A DNA stretch of 64,000 bases from the NCBI GenBank assembly GCA_951799425.1, contig OX637403.1, positions 28,179,311 through 28,243,310 on the forward strand. The letters run 5' to 3'. The notes under the pieces are model-generated. The model made no database searches. It was not told the origin of the DNA and saw nothing but the letters and a program-made list of their open reading frames with translations. The position numbers and the translations under genes were made by a program. Position 1 is the first letter of the stretch. Each line of letters begins with the position of its first letter. This DNA is from Ilex aquifolium (taxonomy: Eukaryota > Streptophyta > Magnoliopsida > Aquifoliales > Aquifoliaceae). Positions 21,207 to 33,600 of this stretch are shown in pieces.

Positions 21207-21218
21207 TGGTATCAGAGC
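21207..21218 (+). other. Copia primer-binding site
   Basis: TGGTATCAGAGC, complementary to the 3' end of initiator tRNA-Met, lies two bases after the LTR. Confidence 0.9.
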
Positions 21219-21264
21219 TATTGGTTATTTCGGTTCCGATTCGTTATATTTGTGTGTGTGAATT

Positions 21265-24200
21265 ATGGACGGCAACGTTGGGTGTATGGTTAGTTTCAAT
21301 GGCACAAATTGGGTGACTTGGAAAACTAAAATGGAAGACCTTTTGTTTTGTAAAGATTTGAATGGACCCATAGAGGGTGATAGTGGCAAACCGGAAGGGA
21401 TGAAAGATGACGAGTGGAAAAAGCTAGACCGAAAAGCTGTCGGTTTTATTCGGCAATGGATTGATGATAGTGTCTTTCATCACGTCTCTACAGAAAATTC
21501 AGCACATGGTCTTTGGACCAAATTGGAGAGTCTTTATGATAGAAAGACGACCGTAAATAAAGCTTTTTTATTTCGAAAGCTTGTGAATTCTAAATATAAG
21601 GAGGGTACTCCTATTGCAGAGCATTTGAATGAGATTAAGAGCACTGTGAATCAGTTGGCCGCCATGAAAATTACTTTTGATGATGAGTTGCAAGCTTTGT
21701 TACTTCTTAGTTCACTTCCTGAAAGTTGGGAAACTTTGGTGGTCACAGTTAGTAACTCCGCACCTGATGGAGTGGTAACAATGAGTCAAGTTACCAGCAT
21801 CCTGTTGAATGAAGAGACAAGAAGAAAATCATCAGGTTCTTCTCACTCCGAGGCACTTGTGATGGAAAACCGGGGGAGAGGCAGGAGTAAGAGTAAGGCT
21901 CCGCACAACCGTGATGAATCTAGAGGTCGTTCAAGCTCAAGTTCAAAGAAAGATGTTGAGTGCTATTATTGTCACAAGAAAGGGCACATGAAGCGGGAGT
22001 GCAGAAAACTCAAGTTCAAGGAGCAGAACAAAGAGAAAAATTCAGAGAAAAAGAAAAATGATACAGCTGTAGTTACCGATGGTGAACTCATGATTATCCG
22101 TGATGATGCTAGCGTTAATTTGATTGGCCAAAATAACGATTGGGTAATTGATTCTGGAGCTTCATTTCATGTTACTTCGCGGGCTGATTTCTTTACTTCT
22201 TACTCGCAAGGTGATTTTGGGAATGTCCGTATGGGAAATGAAGATGTGTCAAAAATTATCGGCATAGGTGACATTTGTTTGGAAACAAATATTGGATGCA
22301 AATTGTTGCTTCGAGATGTTAGGCATGTACCGGATATTCGGCTCAATTTAATCTCCGCTGGAAAGTTAGATGATGAGGGCTACAACAACAATTTCAGTGA
22401 TGAAAAATGGAAGCTCTCCAAAGGTTCTCTAGTGGTAGCAAAAGGAAAGAAGACTTGTTCTCTTTACACTATGCAAGCAAAAATCTGCAAGGGTGTTGTG
22501 AATACCTTAGAGAATGACTCATCCACCGATTTATGGCATAGAAGGCTTGGACATATGAGTGAAAAAGGATTGCAAGTTTTGTCCAAGAAAGAGCTTCTAG
22601 CGGGGATAAAAGGTACGCCTTTAAAAACTTGTGTTCATTGTTTCCATGGTAAACAAAACAGAATATCATTCCGTAGAAACATTGCATCTAGAAAATCTCA
22701 TGTTCTAGATTTAGTACATTCTGATGTATGTGGTCCTTTGAAAGTTAGGACACTTGGTGGTTCTCTATACTTTGTCACTTTTATTGATGATCACTCTAGA
22801 AAAGTTTGGGCTTATACACTGAAAACTAAAGATCAAGTTCTAGATGTGTTTAAGCACTTTCAAGCCAAGGTTGAAAGAGAAACTGGTAGACAGTTGAAGT
22901 GTGTTCGCTCGGATAATGGTGGTGAATATATTGGACCATTTGATCAGTATTGCACCAGTCACGGCATCAGGCATGAAAAGACAGTCAAAAAGACACCTCA
23001 ACAGAACGGGGTTGCAGAGAGAATGAATCGCACCATTCTTGAGAGAGTCAGATGTTTGCTCTCACATTCTAAATTGCCAAGATCCTTTTGGGGTGAGGCA
23101 ATGAGGACTGCAGTTGATCTTATCAATTTGTCTCCTTCAGTTCCGTTGAATGGTGATGTGCCAGAGAAAGTTTGGACAGGGAAGGAAGTCTCCTATGATC
23201 ACTTGAGGGTATTCGGCTGCAGAGCCTTTGTTCATATTCCAAAAGATGAGAGGTCCAAGCTTGATCCAAAAGCAAAGCAGTGCATATTTCTTGGCTATGG
23301 GCATGAAGAATTTGACTACAGGTTGTATGATCCAGTTGACAAGAAAGTTGTCAGAAGCCGAGATGTTGTTTTCTTGGAAGATCAGACTATTGAAGACATT
23401 GACAAGCTTGAGTCAGCTGAGTCTAGTACTGATGATCTTGTTGATTTAGATCCTCTTGATCCACCTGTTGTTCATGATATTGATGAGGAAGTGCAGACAC
23501 CTCATGATGATGCAGCAGAAGATGACGTTGAGGCAGAGATTGAGGGGGAGCAGCCACCCCAAGAGCCACTACCACAGTCACCGTTAAGGAGATCTACCAG
23601 AGAAAAACAGCCATCCAGAAAATATTCTTCAAATGAGTATGTGATGATATCAGATCAGGGGGAGCCAGAAACTTATCAAGAAGTCTTGAAGCATGAGAAC
23701 AAAACTGAATGGCTTAAGGCAATGAAAGAGGAAATGAAGTCTTTGCATGAGAATCACACCTATGATTTGGTGAAGCCGCCGAAAGGGAAGAAAATTTTGA
23801 AAAATAAATGGGTCTTCAGACGAAAGAATGATGGGAACAGTTCTCAACCGAGATTCAAGGCACGACTTGTTGTGAAAGGTTTCGGTCAGAGGAAGGGAGT
23901 TGATTTTGATGAGATCTTCTCACCAGTTGTGAAGATGTCCTCCATTCGAACTGTGCTTGGTATAGCTGCGAGTATGAATTTAGAAGTTGAGCAGCTTGAT
24001 GTGAAGACCGCATTTTTGCATGGTGACTTAGAAGAAGAAATTTATATGGAGCAACCTGAGGGCTTCATAGATAAGGGTAATGATCAGTTAGTTTGCAAAT
24101 TGAAGAAGAGCTTGTATGGATTGAAGCAAGCACCGAGGCAGTGGTACAGAAAATTCGATTCTTTCATGACTGAGCATGGGTATTCAAGAACCACTTCAGA

Positions 24201-25227
24201 CCATTGTGTGTTTGTGAAGAAATATCCAGATGGTAATTTTATTATTCTCTTGCTTTACGTTGATGATATGCTTATTGTGGGCCAAGACATGAGCAAGATT
24301 AGCAAGTTGAAGTCAGAGTTGAGCAAGTCCTTTTCCATGAAGGATTTGGGTCCAGCAAAGCAAATTCTTGGGATGAGAATTGTTCGTGACAGATCACATG
24401 GGCTGATTTGGTTATCTCAAGGGAATTATATTAAAAAGGTTCTTGAGAGGTTCAATATGGATAAAGCAAAGCCTGTTAATTGTCCACTTGCAGGTCACTT
24501 CAAACTTAGCTCAAGTCAGTGTCCTACAAGTGATGAAGAGAAAAATGAGATGCAGAAAATTCCCTATGCTTCAGCAGTTGGTTCTTTGATGTATGCCATG
24601 GTTTGTACTCGACCGGATATTGCTCACGCAGTTGGGGTTGTTAGTCGATTTCTGTCTAATCCGGGGAAAGAACACTGGGCAGCAGTGAAATGGATTCTGA
24701 GGTATCTTCAGGGCACTTCAAAGATGAGTTTGTGTTTTGGTAAAGGCGAGCCTATTCTTGATGGGTTCACAGATTCTGATATGGCTGGTGATGTTGATAG
24801 TCGAAAATCTACTTCTGGTTATTTGATTACTTTTGCAGGGGGAGCAGTGGCATGGCAATCAAGATTACAGAAATGTGTTGCTCTCTCCACCACAGAAGCT
24901 GAGTTCATCGCCATCACAGAAGCGTGCAAAGAATTATTGTGGTTAAAGAAATTCTTACAAGAGTTGGATTTGAAACAAGAAAGGTATGTCCTTCATTGTG
25001 ATAGTCAGAGTGCAATCCACTTGAGTAAGAATTCCTCATTTCATTCGAGATCGAAACACATTGATGTTAGATATCATTGGATTCGTGATGTCTTGAATGA
25101 TAAGTTGTTACAACTTGAAAAAGTTGACACTGATGATAACACTTCGGATATGTTGACTAAGGCATTGATTAAGGACAAGCATGAGAAGTGTCGACTTTTG
25201 GCGGGAATGGTTGAATCCTCCACATAA
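21265..25227 (+). CDS. Copia Gag-Pol polyprotein
   Basis: 1320 residues in one frame. Domains in order: Gag (UBN2-type, about 10–180); zinc knuckle CYYCHKKGHMKREC (about 232); protease DSGASFH (about 296); pre-integrase HRRLGH (about 425); integrase with HSDVCGP, RSDNGGEY and GVAERMNR (about 484–590); reverse transcriptase (about 840–1080, YVDDM near 997); RNase H (about 1165–1310, DSDMAGD and STTEAEF). Integrase before RT marks Ty1/Copia, and the wording resembles tobacco Tnt1-94. It is a single element-encoded protein, not a host gene. Confidence 0.95.
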   Translation: MDGNVGCMVSFNGTNWVTWKTKMEDLLFCKDLNGPIEGDSGKPEGMKDDEWKKLDRKAVGFIRQWIDDSVFHHVSTENSAHGLWTKLESLYDRKTTVNKAFLFRKLVNSKYKEGTPIAEHLNEIKSTVNQLAAMKITFDDELQALLLLSSLPESWETLVVTVSNSAPDGVVTMSQVTSILLNEETRRKSSGSSHSEALVMENRGRGRSKSKAPHNRDESRGRSSSSSKKDVECYYCHKKGHMKRECRKLKFKEQNKEKNSEKKKNDTAVVTDGELMIIRDDASVNLIGQNNDWVIDSGASFHVTSRADFFTSYSQGDFGNVRMGNEDVSKIIGIGDICLETNIGCKLLLRDVRHVPDIRLNLISAGKLDDEGYNNNFSDEKWKLSKGSLVVAKGKKTCSLYTMQAKICKGVVNTLENDSSTDLWHRRLGHMSEKGLQVLSKKELLAGIKGTPLKTCVHCFHGKQNRISFRRNIASRKSHVLDLVHSDVCGPLKVRTLGGSLYFVTFIDDHSRKVWAYTLKTKDQVLDVFKHFQAKVERETGRQLKCVRSDNGGEYIGPFDQYCTSHGIRHEKTVKKTPQQNGVAERMNRTILERVRCLLSHSKLPRSFWGEAMRTAVDLINLSPSVPLNGDVPEKVWTGKEVSYDHLRVFGCRAFVHIPKDERSKLDPKAKQCIFLGYGHEEFDYRLYDPVDKKVVRSRDVVFLEDQTIEDIDKLESAESSTDDLVDLDPLDPPVVHDIDEEVQTPHDDAAEDDVEAEIEGEQPPQEPLPQSPLRRSTREKQPSRKYSSNEYVMISDQGEPETYQEVLKHENKTEWLKAMKEEMKSLHENHTYDLVKPPKGKKILKNKWVFRRKNDGNSSQPRFKARLVVKGFGQRKGVDFDEIFSPVVKMSSIRTVLGIAASMNLEVEQLDVKTAFLHGDLEEEIYMEQPEGFIDKGNDQLVCKLKKSLYGLKQAPRQWYRKFDSFMTEHGYSRTTSDHCVFVKKYPDGNFIILLLYVDDMLIVGQDMSKISKLKSELSKSFSMKDLGPAKQILGMRIVRDRSHGLIWLSQGNYIKKVLERFNMDKAKPVNCPLAGHFKLSSSQCPTSDEEKNEMQKIPYASAVGSLMYAMVCTRPDIAHAVGVVSRFLSNPGKEHWAAVKWILRYLQGTSKMSLCFGKGEPILDGFTDSDMAGDVDSRKSTSGYLITFAGGAVAWQSRLQKCVALSTTEAEFIAITEACKELLWLKKFLQELDLKQERYVLHCDSQSAIHLSKNSSFHSRSKHIDVRYHWIRDVLNDKLLQLEKVDTDDNTSDMLTKALIKDKHEKCRLLAGMVESST

Positions 25228-25244
25228 CTCGGGAGGGGGAGAAT

Positions 25245-25823
25245 TGTTGGGTTTCCCTCCTTAGTGGGATCCATCTATAGGCTAAAAATAGTCTTGTTAA
25301 TTTTTGGCATGCAACTTGGTTTGTACTTGGCTTTTAATTTGGTGGCTTTCCAATGCAAGACTCTTGGCATATCAAGATTTGGTTTTTTGGAGTCTTCAAG
25401 CAACAAAGGAATTTCGGCAGACCTTGTAGACAAGTCCTTTGTCATTTCTTGGTTCCTTTGCTCTTTGTTGGCTCGGCATAGAAGAAAAACCTTTGTCATT
25501 TCCTTGGTTCCTTTGTTCTCCATTTTTTTTCGGCTCGGCAAGAAGGCTTTGCTTGCGGGTTTGTTCTTGGAGATTTGGCTTACTTATTTTGTGAGGTATT
25601 TTCCTCTTGTGATTTACACCTTTGTGTGTTTGTAAGGCTTATGCCTTTTGGCCACTTTGTAAACTCCTTTGGTGATAGTGGAAGAAACTGACCTACCGGT
25701 CGTCGTAGACGTACCTCAATTTGAGGGAACCACGTAAATCTTGTGTGCTCATTTATTTTCTGTCATTTTATTTATATTGCTTCCATTGATTTACACTTGT
25801 GGGAAAGCCTATTTTTCCCAACA
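25245..25823 (+). repeat. Copia 3' LTR
   Basis: 579 bases, nearly identical to the 5' LTR; preceded by a purine tract at about 25230–25243. Confidence 0.95.
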
Positions 25824-25828
25824 GTTTT

Positions 25829-28003
25829 ACTGTTTCCTTACAGTTTGAAAAAAAAAAACTCTTATTATATTCACAAAACCTTTAAATTTTCTCTTGTTGG
25901 CTATACTGTATACGTGCTGAAGATAAAATCTGGTTATTAATGGGATTAATTTTCGGATTCTTGTTTATATAAATTGTGGGATCTGCATTTATTTCAATGC
26001 TTTGACTGTATCGGATTTGTTTGTATTTGATCACTCTTTATAAATGGGTTGTTTCATGTATGCAAAAACATAAAACAAAACGATCTGTAGTAAAACTGTA
26101 GTCCGTCTTGGCATGTATGTAAACCATCAATTCTTTGGAGTCAGACCATAAAGAATTTATCTCTCATGAATACCCTAGTTCTTGCGTGGATAAATTGTCT
26201 TTGACCGGATTAGAAAAGAGATTAGTCGAGATACGCATAAACTAGCCTAGACATTTCTGACTATTGAATCAAAAAGAGAAAAAAGAATGTAAACCATCGA
26301 GCTTTACTACGAACTCTGTGGTTTTTTTCTTTTTATCATGGTATTAGATTTGAGTCCATGAGGTTTTAATCAAGTCTGTCCATTTCAATTTCAATGACTT
26401 CTTACTCAGTTCCCCTTTTAACTTTTGGATCTTCTGTTCGAAAAAAAAACCTTTGGATCTTCTATTCACCTATCTATCTGAAGAGAATTAGAGCTCATTC
26501 TACAACGATATAATAACACATCTACAAAACAAGTGTGAAAACCTTGTGAGCTTTTCTACTCATTGAGAAGTCAGTGAGTAGAACATAGAACCCGCGACCT
26601 TAAGGTCAGACACTATTACAAAGAAGGGGGACGATGAAATTTAAACCCACAACCTTAAGGTTCAACAACTGAGACGGTTGCTATTAGACCAATTGCTAAC
26701 CTCTACTATAAAACAATTCACTATTGTCTTCTTGGTGTTTTTCCAACTGCTCTGTATAACTGGGCTACTTGGGCCTGTAGAACTAGCATATGGGCTCTTT
26801 CCAGTAAAATATTTAAAGAGAAAAAATAAGGAAATTGCACACAGGGAAATAAGAGAGATTGTGATCTTCAATGGAATCGAACTTTCAGTTTACAAAACGA
26901 CGTCAAATTGTAGTATGTTTGAGACAATTGGTTGAGTTATTGAAAGTAGTACAAATTCCACTTTGATCCCTTCAACTATGTGTACTCAATTTAAACTTAT
27001 CTCTTGAATTATTATATACGCTCTCAACTATTTAATAGATTTTATATTGTCCCAATACAAACGTATATTATCATCAGGACAAAAATTGTCAATGTGTCTA
27101 GGACAAACTAAAATAAAATAAATAATTTGGGGCGTAAAATGAAATATTTATTCATCAAATTTGTAACGAAAATTAATAAGTGAGGCAATATAACACTAAT
27201 AACATTGTTGAAGTTCCAATATTAGAAACACGCTAGTTGAAAAGGAAATGCGAGAAGAGGGCCAGTGTAATTTGACCTTGAAAGTAAGGGTTTTGGTCGA
27301 AAGAGAACGAGTTCGGATTTTTTATTCAAAGGTTATGCATGTTGACTCAAACTCAACATCTTAAAGATAGATTAACGCTGAGATCCAAATTACAAATTAC
27401 ATGATCATGACAATCATTAGAGAACAAAATAAGAAACTTAGTTCACAAGAACTCTAAATTACTTTAGAGTTATTGGCCAAAAAAGGGATAAATAAAATAG
27501 GCATTGTAGATGTTAATTAGGGAAGGTGCAATCTAGCCTATGTTTGATCAAACTTGGGGGAGGCACAACCTAGTCATAATGCATGCTTCTTTTCCATACT
27601 AATATCACTGTACGAATTTTTCAAGAATGAATACCAATTTAGAGAGCGAGTTACACTCGTCAAAGTTGCACTTTTGTGACCTTAATATCGTGGGTTTAAG
27701 TTACTGAAATAGTCATTACGAATGCAACGAATGCAGAAATGAGATCGTGTACCATATAACTCTTCTCAAATCTCACAGTAATAGGAGACTCGTAAACTAG
27801 ATTATCCCTTTTCGTATAACCCTAATTGTCATTCTAATGAAAAAAAAAAAAGCACTTCAAGTCTCAGTGCCCTACTCAAATAAAGAATATGCAAATATTG
27901 CTCAAAAACTAGCTCTAACTCCATTTTCAGTGAAACTTTTGGGGTGTCAACAACACTGGGTGTGTCCTAACTTGAGCATGCTCGAACTTAGGAAGGCTGC
28001 AAC
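25829..28003. other. Intergenic with repeat relics
   Basis: No host gene is seen. It contains an inverted relative of the 19775 repeat at 26160–26260 and a SINE-like block at 26520–26696. The rest is A+T-rich with short open frames lacking coding character. Confidence 0.45.
26520..26696 (-). mobile_element. Probable tRNA-derived SINE
   Basis: On the minus strand the block begins GAGGTTAGCAATTGGTC, an A-box-like start, then AACCTTAAGGTTGTGGGTTTAAAT with a B-box-like core. About 66 bases on, a second ACCTTAAGGTCGCGGGTTC repeats the B-box region. This order fits a Pol III-type SINE head with a duplicated B-box segment. No tail or target duplication was confirmed. Confidence 0.4.
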
Positions 28004-28533
28004 TAGGGGTTGTCGTCGTGTCGTGCTATTTTGGATTTGTGTTAAGTATTAATCAACTTTAACCCAACTCGTTTAACTAATTATGTCAAGTCGAATCGAC
28101 CTATTTATTTTTGTGTCATGTTCGTGTTGATCCATATAACCCATGAATAAAAAAATTTACCTTTAGATTTAAGTCTAAAATTTAATTGTCACTTAATTAA
28201 ACCTATGCTCATACTTTTTCTATAAATTAAAAATCAATTTAATAAATATAATAATAAATATGAGTAAAAATATCTTTATTTGTACAATAATTATGTCACA
28301 ACTTGATAAAATATAATAAAAATTAACATTTTATTCTTATAATACTAGTTAAACGTGTTAATCGTGTCAATTTCATATTATTCGTGTTTGACACTAACCT
28401 GACATATTTTTTATTCATGTTGACGGGTCGTCTCATTTATAAGTTCGTGCCGATAAATGGTCAATCCTAACCTGCTAATTTCGTGTCAATTTTAAGTCGT
28501 ATTTTCATATAGTATCAAAAATTATCATCCCTA
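28004..28533 (+). mobile_element. hAT-type MITE, GTGTCGTGT family, copy 1
   Basis: 530 bases with ends TAGGGGTTGTC … TTATCATCCCTA and 8-bp flanks GCTGCAAC/GTTGCAAC (7 of 8 match). Inner sequence (GTTTAACTAATTATGTCAAG, ACTTAATTAAACCTATGCTC) is shared with the copies at 34691, 39434 and 55540. No transposase. The 8-bp duplication and TAGGG ends point to the hAT superfamily. Confidence 0.75.
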
Positions 28534-29875
28534 GTTGCAACCATGGACAATATGTCTTAATATATTTGCATGACAAAAATGATAGGGCAACATTAGTTCT
28601 CAGTGTAAAGTGGCCTAACCAACAACTGAACTTTTGATTTGTATACACATTAAAAATGTCGAAGTGATTTTTCATTCATGGTTTGAACTCAAGTACTCTT
28701 AAGCCATTTGGCTGGAGATGTAGTCCTACGTACTTGATGCTGGGAGGGAGGCGTGAATAAAGAAACGAGATCAGACAACAAAAAGTATAATATATTGATT
28801 ATCGCAATAATATTAAATTACAGTCTTCAAGAGACTTCTTAATTTTTAAGAATACCAAATCAATTAGGAATTGAAAGAAAACTCGTCTCTAAATTTTATT
28901 TAAAATAAATCAAAATTGCTAAATTAGTTTACAACACCATATAAATAAGAAACTCTAATGGTCCTAAATTATTAGAAAAATCAAGCAAATACGAATGGAA
29001 ATACCCTAAACAGCAAGATAAAAATAAAAATAAAAATGCCTAAAAAGTATCCTAAATTAACGTCATTTTTTTGGCTAAACAACAACTGGGTTGAAGGCTT
29101 CCATCTTGCTTAGATTGCCGATAACTTTTCGGAATGAGGTCTTATAATTTTTTTTGACACTATCGTCCAAAATTAGTCCTGATTGATGTCCGGTCAGCGC
29201 TGTTTTCGATGACCTTAATCTGCAATATAATCTTCTACTTTATGTACTGCATCAATACTTACCCAAATAAATACGCAAAGTAGTTGAACATGGTCCATGA
29301 GAATTGAATATTGGTGCTATTTTCTTCGAAAAAATCAGATATAACTTCTGACAACTCTCTCAAAGTCTTGAAAAGCTAGAGTTTTAAATAATTATTCTCA
29401 CTCAAATAATTTTATTTTTGGTAATTTTGGTTTAACTTTTGGTAATTTCCATTGGTAATAGTCTTGTATTTTTGTAACATTTTATTTTTGCAGTAAGGTT
29501 CAAACATTAATGGCTGTGGATCTTGTCAAACAAATGCCACAATTCTAGCGCTCAATGTCCTATCGTGGCCTAAATTCTAATAATTAATCATTAATATTCT
29601 TCTAATAGTCTCGATGGTACTATAAGTCTTACTCTCTTTCTAAAAGCTGCAGGTCTTGAATATTAAAAAATTATTTTATTATGATCAAGGAATAAGACTA
29701 CATACATGTAACTCTCTTCAGATTGTTTAGTGCTGAGAGACGGTACTTCTTTATTTTTTTTTCTCCCCCTAATATCACCATGAAAATACCATTCCCACCA
29801 CCATTGCATTATTGGCATATGGCAAAAGTTTAACAAGCTTTGGAAAATTTGGTTAACCTAAATATGCAGTAGTTT

Positions 29876-29880
<5 letters not shown>
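28534..29880. other. Intergenic, A+T-rich
   Basis: No gene, RNA or clear repeat was recognised. Confidence 0.4.

Positions 29881-29964
<84 letters not shown>
29881..29964. repeat. (CT)n(AT)n compound microsatellite
   Basis: About 33 bases of CT followed by about 50 bases of AT; likely polymorphic. Confidence 0.95.
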
Positions 29965-29966
<2 letters not shown>

Positions 29967-30456
29967 TTAGGCCAGTAGGAGCTCATTGCATGAAAATAAA
30001 TGATCATTCATTACATGCCTGAAATGCTTACTGAAGAAGATCATTGGAGTTTAGGATTGGACTCTGTTGGAAGCTATTAAAATGGATGTCTGAGGAAACA
30101 ATTAATGTGAAATCACAAGCTACATAGCCAATAAGAGTAGTTCGGATGAGAATATCGATTTTGTTTAGGCCAATGCTATATTTGGCACAAGCCACACTGC
30201 CAAAATGCTAGGTTTTGGCCAGCATTAGCATTAGAGCATCTCCGGCCTTTATTTTTTTAAAAAAATTTAAATTTAAATTTAAGTAAAAATAGTTTAAAAT
30301 ACTTTTCTAATGCTAAACTCATACCCATATCAAATGAAGGGAAACTTTTTTTATACACCCAAATTAAAGGAGGCCTAAATCTATACTTAAATCTTTAATG
30401 GTGAGATTTCACCATCCTTTAAAGATCTAATGGTCATATTTTACTCTCTTTTAAAG

Positions 30457-30602
30457 AGAAATGTTACATGGACTTAAAAAGTAGACTTGATAATCACAAC
30501 CATTGAATAAGTAGTAGGTTTCAATAAATGCTGAGACTCACAGTGAAATCAATGGTTGTAATTATCAAATTTACTTTTTTAGGTCCATGTAGTATTGCTT
30601 TC
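30457..30602. mobile_element. Small MITE, inverted-repeat family, copy 1
   Basis: Ends are inverted: AGAAATGTTACATGGACTTA … TAGGTCCATGTAGTATTGC, with AGACTTGATAATCACAACCATTGA mirrored by TCAATGGTTGTAATTATCAAAT. The centre (CAATAAATGCTGAGACTCA) recurs in a second copy at 46264–46412. Confidence 0.6.
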
Positions 30603-33600
30603 TTTTAAATTTGGGTTTGTCCTCATTTAAATTTGGATTTCTCTTCCTTTAAATTTGGGTTTCTCTCCATTTGAGAGATCTATACTAAATCAAGCTTTTT
30701 GCCATTTTTTTTTACTTATATTTGAATAAGAGTTTAAACTTTCATTAAAGATCCAATGGTCATAGTTCCAATGGCGTATCTCAAAGATATTTCTTCTTCT
30801 TCTTCTTATTTGAAAAAAAATTGAGAGCTTCTTCCCCTCTCTCTCTTTTGTATCACAAGAAGAAAATAGCTGAAATAGCTGTTGAGCAATAGTGTGTATA
30901 GGATTGTGGGATATATTAATTATATTGTAAAATTGCCATTGTATTATGGCTTGTAGTGTTGGTTGGATGACATCTCATTATCTATATCAATCATCTTGAA
31001 ATCTCATTATCTATATCAATCATGTAGCCACTAACACACTTGTATATGATCAATACAATTTTACATACCCAAAAATATATATATATATGTGAGTATTTGT
31101 TATTAAAAATGGTACAATGGGATCCACCATTCTCAAATAGTGAATACAATAATGGGTGATATATATATGACATATGTCAAATCTGGCTTCTGTTGAGGGA
31201 GGTCCTTAGCAGGTAAATACATAACGATTTCATAAAAGAAAAATATTGCAATAGTGCTCATAGTGTCGAAATACCCAAAGGGATTACAAACGTGCTTTTA
31301 AAGAGAGAACACACAACTCAAAATATTTAATTGTAAAAATTCTCTCACAACCCGATAGATTAAGTAATAGTAATATTCGTCCCAAAAAAAATGACCCATG
31401 CCGACCCAACATAGATTAACCTTGAAGCACACGCACGTTCGAGTTGCTCTCAGATAACATTTTTGTGAGATTTTCTGATGAAAAGAAACTTTTTCAAGCT
31501 TGCATCATCAGAGCTTGTTAGTGCGATGACCTAACTAAAATGATGGGCTTTTAGAGAGAATCTTTATTTGCTAGTTCCAAATTCTAGTTGAGTGGCTAAA
31601 GTTGTCAATGTCTACCATTATAAGATGATTATTTTTTATTTTTTATTTTGAACATGATAAGATGATTAGTTGATATATAAAAGAAACATACAAACTGTCA
31701 CCATTCTTCCTTTTGTGATTCGAAAGTGTATCCAAATTAAGATTTGCTGATCGCATGCGCAAATTTGGTGCACTAATCCACTATCAACTTGAGTCGTGTA
31801 GGCTTACAATTTTACGTATGCACGACCCACGAATAGTAGACGGAAGCAATGAATTTGGATTTAAGTTTAACGAGTTCAGGTGGTAAACAAATAGACTATC
31901 AGATTTGGCTAGTAAATAGATCAACACGAAATCGGTCAAACAGGACACAAATCTAATAAAATACCAAATATACGAATCTAACACGACATAGTTGAAGTTT
32001 AGCAAACTCTAGCGACATAACTTAAACATGCTAGAAAACTGCAGACACGAGTTCATTGCCAACCTTACTCATAGTGTGTGTATATATATATGGAATAACT
32101 TCTGTTTAAAGGAATTACCCTACCAAAACCAAAAGAATACAGCAACCCTTAAAAAACTTGTGGCCAAGAATTACCAAAAATATGATTGAATTTCACTAGG
32201 TTAGGATACTATTTATAGTGGTTGACACACCATTTTTGATCCACAATTGCATGTCATGTCAAAATCTTAAGGATGGCTTGAAGACTTTGAAATCCACGCA
32301 TAAAACGGATCAATATTTGTTGGTAAGTGGAGTTGAATATTAGGTAGTAACGGTCAAAAAAATAGTCTTAATTAAGGATAAATGCAATAATAATTTGACA
32401 AAAAAAAAAAAAAAAAACCCATCTGTATACGTTGATTCTACAGTTGAACAAGGAGTAAAGCGTAAAGTAGAATGTTCTTAGTTTGAGTTTCGTTGTCCAC
32501 CTAAAATCCGTTTCTACGTGATCCACATAGTTTATAGGTGATTATGTGCATTTTAGGTGAGCGTTGCAGCCTTGAGTACTGAGAACGTGTGTCAGGGATC
32601 ATAATCGAGTCGAGCTCGAGTTTACGAGTATTAGAGTTAAAACTAAACTCAAATTTACAGCAAAATTTGCAGAAATTGAATCCTAACATAATAGGCTTAT
32701 AAATCTCTTCAATTTCAATTCATTTTATAATTTGAAAGAGTCAAAACTAATTTAACACAAACTGCTCAGATCTTTTAACAATTGTAGGCATGGTACACTT
32801 ACCGCAAAAATAAAAATAAAAGAACCAATATGGCTGATAAGTGGATTTGAATATTGAGGAAGTAACAGTAAAGAAAACAGGCAGGGAAGAGAATGACCTA
32901 ACTATACGTGCAGCTACAAGAAAATCTGTTCCCTCAGTTGATGAACAACCAATGAATTTCTACAAGTGTGCTTATGAACCTGGACTGGAATAGGTCCTTG
33001 TCTGCCTCAATCAACAATGAACCATCAAAGATAGCTCCACCAATTAATATTCAAACCAATTAATTCAACCCAACACAGTCCTGATGCTGATACTCATAGC
33101 AGACGAGTGGGATCTGACTCGAAAGTGACATTTTTGTTAGTAAATTCTGCTGAAAGCAACTTGTTGGATACATGGCTGCAGATGATAAGTCATGCATATG
33201 TGTGTGTCTCTGTGTGTGTGTGTGTGTGTGTGCGTGCGTGTGTGTGTAGTGCATGCGTGCGTCAGAAAATCCAAGTTGACACCTGAGGATTTTGAGGATA
33301 AGTCAGTTCATTGTAGAGAGAATACGAGCAATTGCGTTTCACAGTCACAGATCAGTGAGTTTCAACTTTCAATGGACCATTGAACAGGAAAAGTTGGTTC
33401 AAATTGGTCTCTACTATTTTTCCATTCATTTGCACCTATTATGTAAGGCAATACTTAATCCACAAGACTCCCGTTTATAATAAAATCTAGAATAGACAAG
33501 CGACATTTTTAAACATCTTTAATTCTTAGACCCGAACTCGTGACGATATTGCTCAACCGAAACACTTGTCGTTGTTCCATGTCCGATCTCTCTACTCATA

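Larger units (their letters stand above)
20626..25823 (+). mobile_element. Ty1/Copia retrotransposon, Tork (Tnt1-94-like), whole-looking
   Basis: A complete element of 5198 bases with two 579-bp LTRs (TGTTGGG … CCCAACA), flanked by GTTTT at 20621 and 25824. An initiator tRNA-Met primer site (TGGTATCAGAGC) follows the 5' LTR and a purine tract (GGGAGGGGGAGAA) precedes the 3' LTR. One long gag-pol frame fills the middle. The two LTRs differ at only about three sites (about 0.5%), which by usual plant rates means insertion within roughly the last half million years. It looks whole. Confidence 0.96.
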
